From: Amblyomma americanum
Taxonomy: Eukaryota > Arthropoda > Arachnida > Ixodida > Ixodidae
NCBI RefSeq assembly: GCF_052857255.1
Contig: NC_135502.1
Location: 190,475,257-190,539,256 of the forward strand
DNA: 64,000 bases
Direction of reading: 5' to 3'
The notes beneath the pieces are model-generated. The model made no database searches and was not told the origin of the DNA. It saw only the letters and a program-made list of their open reading frames with translations. This document shows positions 51,534-61,157 of the stretch, in pieces; position 1 is the stretch's first letter; the number at the start of each line of letters is the position of its first letter. Position numbers and translations under genes: made by a program.

Positions 51534-54500
51534 AAATGGTTCCTCATCATCACCTCGCTTAGAGTGCCACCATGCCCTGTGCCAAAGAACGAAACCTGAC
51601 TCGATTTAAAGCAGTGTGACGTCAATGTTGCAGCAGCTGCCTAAGTTACGCTGGTGGCCGTGAACAGTGGTGGATCGCTTCCACAGGTGCTGAGGCCGTG
51701 TTGCTCGATGTTCATTGTAGCGTCGTCACTCTCGGTATTACAGTAATTAAGCGTTTTCAGGTCGCTGTCGTAATTGCAAGCGTTCAGTCGAGCAATGCAG
51801 CCTGGTATAACGAAGCCAAGAACCTCATCCAAAAAGACGAAATGGTTCCTGAACATCACCTCGATCAGGGTGCCACCACGCCTTGTGCCAAAGAACGAAA
51901 CGTAACTCGATTTAAAGTAGTGTGACGTCAATGTTGCAGCAGATGCCGATGTTACGCTGGGGGCCGTGAACAGTTTTGGATCGGTTCCACAGGGGCTGAT
52001 GCCGTGTTCTCGATGTTCCTTGTAGCGCCGTAACCCCGGGTATTACACTAAATAAGCGTTTTCAGGTCGCTGTCTTAAATGCAGGTGTTCACTTGAGCAA
52101 TGCAGCATTGTAGAACGAAGCCAAGAACCTGAACCAAAAGATGAAATGGTTCCTCAACATCACCTCGCTTAGAGTGCCACCATGCCCTGTGCCAAAGAAC
52201 GAAACGTGACTCTATTTAGAGCAGTGTGACGCCAATGTTGCAGCAGCTGAATATGTTACGCTGGTGGAAGTGTACAGTAATGGATCGGTTCCACCGGTGC
52301 TGATGCCGTGTTGCTCGATGTTCTTTGCAGCGTCGTAAGTCTCAGTATTACAGTAATTAAGCGTTTTAAATCCGCTGTCGTAAATGCAGGTGTTCAGTCG
52401 AGCAATGCCGCCTGGTAGAACAAAGACAAGAACCTGAACCAAAAAGTCGAAATGGTTCCTCAACATCACCTCGCTCGGTTGCCACCACGCTCAGTTCAAA
52501 AGAACGAAGCTTGACTAGATTTATTGCAGTTTGACTTCAAGTTGCAGCAGCGGCCGAGGTTACGCTGAGGGCCGTGAACAGTAGTGGATCGGTTCCAGAG
52601 GTGCTGATGCCGTGTTGCTTGATGTTATTTGTAGCGCCGTGACTCTCGGTATTACAGTAATTCAGCGTTTTCATGTCGCTGACTTAAAGCAGGTGTTCAT
52701 TCGAGCAATGCAGCCTGGTAGAACGAAGCTAAGAACCTGAACCAAAAAGACGAAATCGTTCGTCAACTTCTCGCTCAGAGTGCCACCATGCCCTGTGCCA
52801 AAGAACGAAACGTGACTCGATTTAAAGCAGTGTGACGTCAGTGTTGCAGCAGCTGCCTATGTTACGCTGGTGGCTGGGAACAGTGGTGGATCGATTCCAC
52901 CGGTGCTGATGCCGTGTTGCTCGATGTTCCTTGTATCGTCGTAACTCTCGGTAATACAGCAATTCAGCGTTTTCAGGTCGCTGTCGTAAATGCAGGTGTT
53001 CACTCGAGCAATGTAGCCTGGTAAAACGAAGCCTAGAACCTGAACCAAAAAGACGAAATGGTTCCTCAACATCTCCTCGCTCAGAGTGCCACCATGCCCT
53101 GTGCCAAAGAATCAAACGTGACTCGATTTAAAGCTGTGTGACGTCAATGTTGCAGCTGATGCCGATGTTACGCTGGGGGCCGTGAACAGTGGGGGATCGG
53201 TTCCACAGGAGCTGATGCCGTGTTGCTCGATGTTCTTTGTAGCGTCGTAACTCTAGGTATTACAGTAATTAAGCGTTTTCAGGTCGCAGTCGTAAATGCA
53301 GGTGTTCAGTCGAGCAATGCAGTCTTGTAGAACAAAGCCAAGAACCTGAACCAAAAAGACGAAATGGTTCCTCAACATCACCTCGCTCAGGGTGCCACCA
53401 CGCCCAGTTCAAAAGAACGAGGAGTGACTAGATTTATTGCAGTGTGACGTCATGTTGCAGCAGCTGCCGATGTTAGGCTGGAGCACGTGAACAGTGGCGA
53501 ATCGGTTCCGCACGTTCTGATGCCATGTTGCTCGATTTTCCTTGTAGCGTCGTAACCCTGGGTATCACAGCATTCAGCGTTTTCATGTCGCTGTCTTAAA
53601 GCAGGTGTTCATTCGAGCAATGCAGCCTGGTAGAACGAAGCCAAGAACCTGAACCAAAAAGACGAAATCGTTCGTCAACTTCTCGCTCAGAGTGCCACCA
53701 TGCCCTGTGCCAAAGAACGAAACGTGACTCGATTTAAAGCAGTGTGACGTCAGTGTTGCAGCAGCTGCCTATGTTACGCTGGTGGCTGGGAACAGTGGTG
53801 GATCGATTCCACCGGCGCTGATGCCGTGTTGCTCGATGTTCCTTGTATCGTCGTAACTCTCGGTAATACAGCAATTCAGCGTTTTCAGGTCGCTGTCGTA
53901 AATGCAGGTGTTCACTCGAGCAATGTAGCCTGGTAAAACGAAGCCTAGAACCTGAACCAAAAAGACGAAATGGTTCCTCAACATCTCCTCGCTCAGAGTG
54001 CCACCATGCCCTGTGCCAAAGAACGAAACGTGACTCGATTTAAAGCAGTGTGACGTCAGTGTTGCAGCAGCTGCCTATGTTACGCTGGTGGCTGGGAACA
54101 GTGGTGGATCGATTCCACCAGCGGTGATGCCGTGTTGCTCGATGTTCCTTGTATCGTCGTAACTATCGGTAATACAGCAATTCAGCGTTTTCAGGTCGCT
54201 GTCGTAAATGCATGTGTTCACTCGAGCAATGCAGCCTGGTAGAACGAAGCCAAGAACCTGAACCAAAAAGACGAAAAGGTTCCTGAACATCACCTCGCTC
54301 AGAGTGCCACCATGACTTGTGGCAAAGGATGAAACGTCACTCGATTTAAAGCAGTGTGAGGTCATTGTTGCACAGATGCCGATGTTACGCTGGGGGCCGT
54401 GAACAGTGGTGGATCGGTTCCACAGGAGCTGATGCCGTGTTGCTCGATGTTCCTTGTAACGTCGTAACTGCCGGTAATACAGTAATTCAGATTTTTCAGG

Positions 54501-56391
54501 TCGCTGTCGTATATGCAGGTGTTCACTCGAGCAATGCAGCCTTGTAAAAGAAAGCCAAGAACCTGAACCAAAAAGACGAAATGGTTCCTCAACATCACCT
54601 CGCTCAGGGTGAAACCACGCCAAGTTCAAAAGAACGAAGAGTGACTAGATTTATTGCAGTGTGACGTGATGTTGTAGCAGCTGCCGATGTTACGCTGGAG
54701 CACGTGAACAGTGGTGAATCGGTTCCACACGTTCTGATGCCATGTTGCTCGATTTTCCTTGTAGCGTCGTAACCCTGGGTATCACTGTAATTCGGCGTTT
54801 TCAGGTCGCTGCCTTAAATGCAGGTGTTCAGTCGAGCAATGCAGCCTGGTAGAATGAAGCCAAGAACCTGGACCAAAAAGACAAAATGGTTCCTCAACAT
54901 CTCCTCGCTCTGAGTGCCACCATGCCCTGTGACAAAGAACGAAACGTGACTCCATTTAAAGCAGTGTGACGTCAATGTTGCAGCAGTTGCCTATGTTACG
55001 CTGGTGACCGTGAACAGTGGTGGATCGGTTCCACCGGTGCTGATGCCGTGTTGCTCGATGTTCTTTGTAGCGTCGTAACTCTCGGTATTACAGTAATTAA
55101 GCGTTTTCAGGTCGCTGTCATAAATGCTGGTATTCAGTCGAGCAATGCAGCCTGGTAGAACGAAGCCAAGAACCTCAACCAAAAAGACGAAATTGTTCCT
55201 CAACATCACCTCGATCAGGGTGCCACCATGCCAGCGCCAAAGAACTAAACGTGACTCGATTTAAAACAGTGTGACATCAATGTTGCAGCAGCTGCCAATG
55301 TTACGCTGGGGCTATGAGCAGTGGTGGATCGGTTCCACAGGTGCTGATGCCGTGTTGCTCGATCTTCTTTGTAGCGTCGTAAGTCTCGGTAATACAGTAA
55401 ATTAGCGTTTTCAGGTCGCTGTCTTAAATGCAGATGTTCACTCGAGCAATGCAGCCTGGTAGAACGTAGCCAAGAACCTGAGCCAAAAGACGAAATGGCT
55501 CCTACACATTACCTCACTCAGAGTGCCACCATGCCTTGTGCCAAAGAACGAAACGTGACTCGAGTTAAAGCAGTGTGACGTCAATGTTGCAGCAGATGTC
55601 GATGTTACGCCTGGGGGCCGTGAACAGTGGTGGATCGGTTCGACAGGGGCTGATTCCGTGTTGCTCGATGTTCCTTGTAGTGTCGTAACTGCCGGTAATA
55701 CAGTAATTCAGATTTTTCAGGTCGCTGTCGTATATGCAGGTGTTCACACGAGCAATGCAGCCTTGTAGACCAAGGCCAAGAACCTGAACCAAAAATACGA
55801 AATGGTTCCTCAACATCACCTCGTTTAGAGTGCCACCATGCCCTGTGCTAAAGAACGAAACCTGATGTCAATGTTGTACCAGCGGCCGATGTTACGCTGA
55901 GGGCCGTGAACAGTGGTGGATCGGTTCCACAGGTGCTGATGCCGTGTTGCTTGATGTTACTTGCAGCGCCGTAACTCTCGGTATTACAGTAATTCAGCGT
56001 TTTCAGGTGGCTGTCTTAAAAGCAGGTGTTCATTCGAGCAATGCAGCCTGGTAGAACGAAGCCAAGAACCTGAACCAAAAAGACGAAATGTTTCCTCAAC
56101 ATCACCTCGCTCAGAGTGCCACCATGCCCAGTTCAAAAGAACGAAGAGTGACTAGATTTATTGCAGCGTGACGTCATGTTGCAGAAGCTGTCGATGTTGC
56201 GCTGGAGCACGTGAACAGTGGTGAATCGGTTCCACACGTTCTGATGCCATGTTGCTCGATTTTCCTTGTAGCGTCGTAACCCTTGGTATCACTGTAATTC
56301 AGTGTTCTCAGGTCGCTGCCTTAAATGCAGGTGTTCACTCGAGCAATGCAGCCTGGTAGAACGAAGCCAAGAACCTGGACCAAAAAGACGA
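51534..56391. repeat. Higher-order block D', second tandem copy
   Basis: This copy is nearly identical to 46677-51533. I noticed about a dozen to fifteen differences by eye. Several are one-base changes in homopolymer runs, such as CAGATTTTTCAGG against CAGATTTTCAGG, ATGCCAGCG against ATGCCCAGCG and GCCTGGGGG against GCTGGGGG. Similarity ends after about 56391, where a CATGTCCTGTGCTAAAG unit follows. A third copy appears to begin at about 63745 and runs off the window. Confidence 0.88.
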
Positions 56392-57450
56392 AATGGTTCC
56401 TCAACATCACCTCGCTTAGAGTGCCACCATGTCCTGTGCTAAAGAACGAAACCTGACTCGATTTAAAGCAGTGTCACGTCAATGTTGCAGCAGCTGCCTA
56501 TGTTACGCTGGGGGCCGTGAAAAGTGGTGGATCGGTTCCACAGCTGCTGATGCCGTGTTGCTCGATGTTCTTGTAGCGTCGTAACTCTCGGTATTACAGT
56601 AATTAAGCGTTTTCAGGTCGGAGCGTGAATGCAGGTGTTCAGTCGAGCAATGCAGCCTGGTAGAACGAAGCCAAGAACCTCAACCAAAAGACGAAGTGGT
56701 TCCTCAACATCATCTCGATCAGAGTGCCACCTTGTCTTGTGCCAAAGAAAGAAACGTGACTCGATTTAAAGCAGTGTGACGCCATTGTTGCAGCAGATGC
56801 CGATGTTACGCTAGAGGCCGTGGACAGTGGTGGATCGGCTCCACAGGTGCTGATGCCGTGTTGCTCGATGTTCCCTATAGCTTCGTAACTCTCCGTAATA
56901 CAGTATTTCTGCGTTTTCAGTTAGCTGTCGTAAATGCAGGTGTTCACTCGAGCAATGCAGCCTGGTAGAACGAAGCCAAGAACCTGAACCAAAAAGACGA
57001 AATCGTTCGTCAACATCTCCTCGCTCAGAGTGCCACCATGCCCTGTGCCAAAGAACGAAACGTGACTCGATTTAAAGCAGTGTGACGTCAATGTTGCAGC
57101 AGCGGCCTATGCTACGCTGGTGGCCGTGAACAGTGGTGGATCGGTTCCACAGGAGCTGATGCCGTGATGCTCGATGTTCCTTGTAGCGTCGTAACTCTCG
57201 GTAACACAGTAAATCAGCGTTTTCAGGTCGCTGTCTTAAATGCAGGTGTTCATTTAAACAATGCAGCCTGGTAGAACGAAGCCTAGAACCTGAACCAAAA
57301 AGACGAAATGGTTCCTCAACATCACCTCGCTTAGAGTGCCACCACGCCCTGTGCTAAAGAACGAAACCTGACGTCAATGTTGTACCAGCGGCCGATGTTA
57401 CGCTGAGGGCCGTGAACAGTGGTGGATCGGTTCCAGAGGTGCTGATGCCG

Positions 57451-57461
57451 TGTTGCTTGAT
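57451..57461. repeat. Target-site duplication at the LINE 3' side
   Basis: TGTTGCTTGAT ends the satellite before the LINE tail and recurs at 61147-61157. In uninterrupted units of the same subtype (for example near 2421) it occurs once and is followed by GTTACTTGTAGCG, exactly as after the right-hand copy here. Confidence 0.88.
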
Positions 57462-57694
57462 TTCATTTCATTTCATTTATTGATCCCTTAAAGGCCCGAA
57501 GGCATTACATAAGGGGGGGCATATTGGTTTCCAACGGCGATGATGGGAACATGCATAACAATAAGAAGAACAAACATACAAACAAACATAAAAGAGGTTG
57601 TAGTCATATCAGGGTTTTCCAGCAAGTGATACATCATTTAACAAAGATATGTCAAGCAATACTCGCTACAAAAGAGCGCAGAAGTGATCAAGAT
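57462..57694 (-). other. LINE 3' UTR and ATGAA-repeat tail
   Basis: After the ORF2 stop, about 230 nt of non-coding sequence ends, on the element strand, in GATCAATAAATGAAATGAA. This contains AATAAA and about three ATGAA pentamers, and it abuts the target duplication. A short microsatellite tail instead of poly(A) is typical of CR1-like elements, although the repeat sequence differs between families. The plus-strand open frame over this region is incidental. Confidence 0.8.
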
Positions 57695-59172
57695 TTATGT
57701 GAGGTGAATTTTTATTTTCTCGCGGAATGTTTTGTGATCAGTGCATGCAGCGATGTCGTTAGGCAGTGAATTCCATAGTGCTATTGCGTTGGGGAAAAAT
57801 GAGTTGTAAGCTGACGTGTGGCCACTGATGCGTGCTATCGGGTTACCGTGACTAAGCCGGGAGGACGTTCGTAGTGGGGCGGTTAATAGAGCGTGCCGTG
57901 ATCTTGTGTTATGATAAAATGTATGAAGTAAGCATAGGCGGGAAACGACGCGGCGTGATTCCAGTGTTGAGAGACGGAGGGACTGCTTGAGGGCGGTGAC
58001 ACTGGCTTCTCTTGAGTAACATGAAGTGATGAACCGAGCTGCACGATTTTGAATTGATTCCAATTCGATGGTGAGATACGATTGCCATGGGTGCCAGATG
58101 GATGATGCATACTCTAATTTTGGCCGCACAAATGTTTCATACCCGAGTTGTTTTATGTTAGGGGATGCAGATTTCAGATTCCTTCTCAGGTAGCCAAGTG
58201 TGCGTGAAGTGTCGGAGCAAATGGTTCTAATGTGGGTGACCCAAGAAAGTGTTGATGTGAGATGTACACCTAGATATTTGTAAGATTTTGCAACGGTTAT
58301 AGGGACTGATGAAATGCTGTAAGTGTGATTCGTCAAGGTGTGTTTGTGAGTGAAGGACAACGATTTGCACTTAGTAAGATTTAAAGGCATCTGCCACTTT
58401 TCACACCATGATGCAATAACGTCAAGGTCCAGTTGCAAAGTGAAGTTATCGGTTGGGTTACTTATTGCATTATAGATGACACAATCGTCCGCAAAGAGTC
58501 GCAATTTGCATTGAATATTAGAGGGCAGGTCGTTGATGTATATTAAGAAGAGTAATGGTGATAACCCGGCCCCTTGAGGGACACCAGATGTTACATCTGT
58601 TATGGGTGACTGGATGTTATTGGCGGATGTGAACTGCGAGCGTCCTTTTAGAAAATGTTCGAGCCAGCATATCAGATTAGCAGGAATTCCCAGGAACGAA
58701 AGTTTCGCAAGCAGATGGTTGTGAGGTACGCGATCAAATGCCTTCGAGAAGTCTAAGAAGATTGCATCTATTTGGAGGTTATCGTCTATGGCCTTAAGGA
58801 TGTCTTGGGTGAACTCTGCCAGCTGGGTTTCGCATGAAAATGATTTCCTGAAGCCATGTTGATGAGGATAAAAGAAATTTATTGAATCAAGGTGAGACAT
58901 TAAGCTTGATGATATAATGTGCTCTAGAAGTTTAGAAGATATGCTAGTAAGGGATATTGGACGATAGTTAGCTGGGCATGCGCGATCACCTGTTTTGAAA
59001 ATGGGAACAATTTGGGCTATCTTCCAATCGTCAGGAATGTTTCCGGTGTCTAAAGATTGGGTAAATATTAGGTGTAGTATCTGGCTTGATAATGATAGAG
59101 TGTTTTTAAGTAGTTTACTGTTTATTTGGTCACATCCTGCAGATGATGACAGCTTGAGTGAACTGATTATTT
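57695..59172 (-). pseudogene. LINE ORF2, reverse transcriptase half (frameshifted from the endonuclease)
   Basis: This is about 490 codons, open from just after the frameshift to a stop at 57695-57697. Reverse transcriptase motifs in order are: ANYRPISLTSISSKLLE (domain 1); HGFRKSFSCETQL (domain 2); DAIFLDFSKAFDRVPH with the first catalytic Asp (motif A); SGVPQGAGLSPLLF (motif B); LRLFADDCVIY with the catalytic Asp pair (motif C); WQMPLNLTKC (motif D); YKYLGVHL (motif E). A thumb and C-terminal region follows with LGYLRRNLK and VRPKLEYASSIWHP, ending near FFPNAIALWNSLP. No RNase H follows. The first ATG (58900) lies inside the domain and is not the true start. The protein would copy element RNA at a nicked target. 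All catalytic residues I can check are intact; only the upstream frame break disables it. Confidence 0.93.
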
Positions 59173-60522
59173 GGAGATTCCTTCGGGGCTAATTTGAATT
59201 TCCGGCATTTCTTTTTGACTATTGGTTTGCAAAACGTTGGGTGTAGAATTGCTGACAGGCGAAAACACAGATGAGAAGTAGTCATTTAAAAGTTTTGCGC
59301 ATTGATTAGTATCAGCTGGTTCGCCATCAGGTCCTACAAGATCGAACCGATTAGATTTATGTTTAGGGGAGAGGATACGCCAGAATTTGGTGGGATTTGT
59401 TTTGAGAATGGATAGCAAGTCAACAGAGAAAAATTTATCTTTCGCAGCACTCAATTCATTTAAATATTTACTCGCGCAGGCGTGGTATCTTTCCCATGCT
59501 TCTTGTTTTTGGCTTAGTTTAGCGGAACGATAAAGCCGTTTTTTTCTACTAAGAAGGTGCTTCAAGTTTTTGTTAAACCAAATATTGTTGGAATCCGGTT
59601 TGACGACAATGGTTGGGATGTACTTATTTTTTAGTCGCAACATTGTTGACTTGTAACTTTCCCAGTTTTCGTGAACTGTGTTGGTTAGATAAGAACCTAG
59701 AAAGTCGGTGAAAAAGAATGAAAGTTCCTTATTTATGGAATCGAAATTACCTCGCTTATAGTCAGTGATTAATTTTTTCGTAGGTGATCGCCTGTTGGAA
59801 TGTAATGACGTGCAAATGTGCAGAAACATGTGATCGCTGAGGCCCGGAAGCAGAGTTACACTGTGAATGTTGTCTGGGCAAGATGTCAGTAACAGGTCAA
59901 GAGTGTGAGTACCTCTTGTGGGGTGTGTGATGGTTTGATGCAGGTTGAAGTCAAGTGTTAAGTCAAGAAATTGTTTCGATTCTTTGGAAGGTGAATGACT
60001 AGATACAGAGAGGGAAGCCCAGTTTATATGTGGATAGTTAAAATCACCGAACAGAAAGATGTTCGAATTCAAATATGTGTTTTTAATCGTCGTTAATGCG
60101 TCATGAAGGGAGTCACAGAAGGATGAATCGCTGTCTGGTGGCCTGTAGCAAATGCCCAATATTTCTTTCAATCCGAAGTTGTGCACGCATACCCAGGTTA
60201 GTTCTAGTTTGGTGTCGTGACAGATGAGTGATGATGATAGGGTGTTTCGGATGGCGATAAGCACTCCTCCGCCCCTCCGTCCGCGCCGATCACGACGATA
60301 AAGAACGTAGTTCCCGTTTGAAGGGAGGATTTCAGTATCTTTCACGCCTTCGTGTAGCCACGTTTCTGTTAGTAGGACAATGTCAGCACCAGTGTCGTCG
60401 ATAAGGCTGTGCAGTTTATCTCGCTTTGGTAAAATGCTCCGTATGTTAGTGAGGACGATATTGAGATGCTTGGAACGTGAACGGTGGGGGCGATTTGGTG
60501 GCGTAGCATGTTTTGCGGGGTG
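59167..60522 (-). pseudogene. LINE ORF2, endonuclease half
   Basis: This is about 451 codons in the same frame as ORF1, beginning just after the ORF1 stop. Motifs of the exonuclease-endonuclease-phosphatase fold, in order, are: NIVLTNIRSILPKRDKL (catalytic Asn); DIVLLTETWL (metal-binding Glu); RRGRRGGGVLIAIR; ILGICYRPP; IFLFGDFNYPHINW (Asp and Asn of GDFN); THTLDLLLTS; and LLPGLSDH (Asp-His pair). The domain therefore looks complete. A linker with WFNKNLKHLLSRKKRLYR and TKFWRILSPKHKS leads toward the reverse transcriptase. The frame stops at a TAA (59167-59169) after SPEGISK. Reading on in the -1 frame gives IISSLKLSSSAGCDQINSK, the expected continuation, so one base is missing here, probably an A from an A-run. 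No ATG lies between the ORF1 stop and the endonuclease core; GTG at 60345 is internal and not a start. Confidence 0.9.
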
Positions 60523-61146
60523 TCAATCGGTGCTTTGTGATGGTTTGTAGGAGAGGTGCTCGGATTGAGCACGACCAGCTGGCTGTTTTGCAGACTCAAT
60601 AACGCTATCAGACACAGGGTCGTACACATAGCATTTATGCCCTACATGAAGCTTGTCAACGTTAAGCTTGAATGCGCATTTTTTAGGCCGAATAAACTGT
60701 ATCAATTTAGAGCGAGCGAGACGTGTGGCAAAAGCAAAATCTTCTCTGATGGCGTAACTTGTATCTTTCAGTTTGGGACCGCAGGCTAGGATGGTGTCTT
60801 TGGTTTTAAAGTGTGCTAATTTAACAATGATAGGACGTTTTTTTTCAGCATTAAATTTACCTAAACGGTGGGCACGCTCGATGCTGGTGGGGTCTATCTC
60901 GATGTCAAGTTCATTCGAACAGAATGACAAGACTTGTGTTTCAGATTCTGCCCAGGATTCATTTTCAGTGTCTTCAAGGCCTAGGAAGAGCAAATTGTTT
61001 CGTCACATTCGATTACTGGTATCAATACTTGCGGCCTTTAAGACTGCTATTTCATGTTTAAGTTCGCCTGTTTCGTTCAGGTTGGTGTGTATGCTCAGGT
61101 TCTGTTGGGATGTTTCCAGCGCAAGCACGCGGTTTGTTAGTGAGGA
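60523..61146 (-). pseudogene. LINE ORF1 protein, 5'-truncated, with an in-frame stop
   Basis: This frame is open from the element's truncated 5' end. The first part reads SLTNRVLALETSQQNL and ELKHEIAVLKAA, with hydrophobic residues spaced as in a coiled coil. After NRM comes an in-frame TGA at 61003-61005. The frame then continues as RNNLLFLGLEDTEN, ERAHRLGKFNAEKKRPIIVK, LACGPKLKDTSYAIREDF and CAFKLNVDKLHVG. That layout (coiled coil, RRM-like segment with R-R-x-N-N-L-x-F at its start, C-terminal RNA-binding region) is typical of L1/CR1-type ORF1 proteins, which coat element RNA. The TGA probably replaced CGA or TGG. The normal stop is TGA at 60523-60525. The true N-terminus is lost to truncation. 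An apparent start at 60993 is only a TTG within the domain. Confidence 0.85.
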
Positions 61147-61157
61147 TGTTGCTTGAT
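61147..61157. repeat. Target-site duplication at the LINE 5' side
   Basis: This is the second copy of TGTTGCTTGAT, followed by GTTACTTGTAGCG. It restores the satellite reading of the same monomer that was interrupted at 57461. Confidence 0.88.

Larger units (their letters stand above)
13711..57461. repeat. ~305-bp satellite array, segment II
   Basis: This is continuous head-to-tail satellite of about 143 monomers, in the same orientation and register as segment I. No inversion and no other insertion of more than about 20 bp was seen in it. It contains the large higher-order blocks listed separately. The stretches 16.4-18.4, 20.1-23.1 and 56.4-57.45 kb hold units whose order I could not assign to one long block. 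No gene is supported. The largest open frames (203-208 codons, minus strand, near 14.2-19.3, 29.5-30.1 and 43.2-43.9 kb) span about two monomers and repeat internally with the satellite period. Confidence 0.97.
57462..61146 (-). mobile_element. 5'-truncated CR1/Jockey-group non-LTR retrotransposon (LINE)
   Basis: This is a 3,685-bp insertion on the minus strand between 11-bp direct copies of TGTTGCTTGAT. In element order it has the last part of ORF1 (coiled coil and RRM-like region), then ORF2 with an apurinic-like endonuclease and a reverse transcriptase, a short 3' UTR, and a pentameric ATGAA tail. There are no LTRs, and no RNase H domain follows the reverse transcriptase. That architecture and the motifs (GDFN and SDH; FADD; LFLIYINDLP) fit the CR1/L2/Jockey group; I do not assign a family. 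The 5' end lies inside ORF1, as expected from incomplete reverse transcription. An in-frame TGA in ORF1 and a frameshift in ORF2 make this copy non-autonomous. Confidence 0.93.

Noticed and set aside
1..57461. Many open frames of 60-208 codons on both strands across the satellite
   Set aside because: They recur with the ~305-bp period, and several frames, including overlapping ones on opposite strands, are open in the same unit. Lengths jump when unit length is divisible by three. Many apparent starts are TTG (as in frames beginning with TSH) or GTG, which are poor starts in a eukaryote. No known domain is visible.
57524..57769. Plus-strand open frame rich in Lys and Asn
   Set aside because: It lies over the LINE 3' UTR and the antisense of the ORF2 C-terminus. 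It has no support as a gene.
60369..60629. Minus-strand 86-codon frame beginning MCTTLCLIALL
   Set aside because: It overlaps the ORF1 end and ORF2 start in a different frame from both. The endonuclease motifs are in the other frame.
60773..61156. Plus-strand 127-codon frame over ORF1
   Set aside because: It is antisense to the recognisable ORF1 coiled coil and RRM region, and it crosses the element end into the target duplication.
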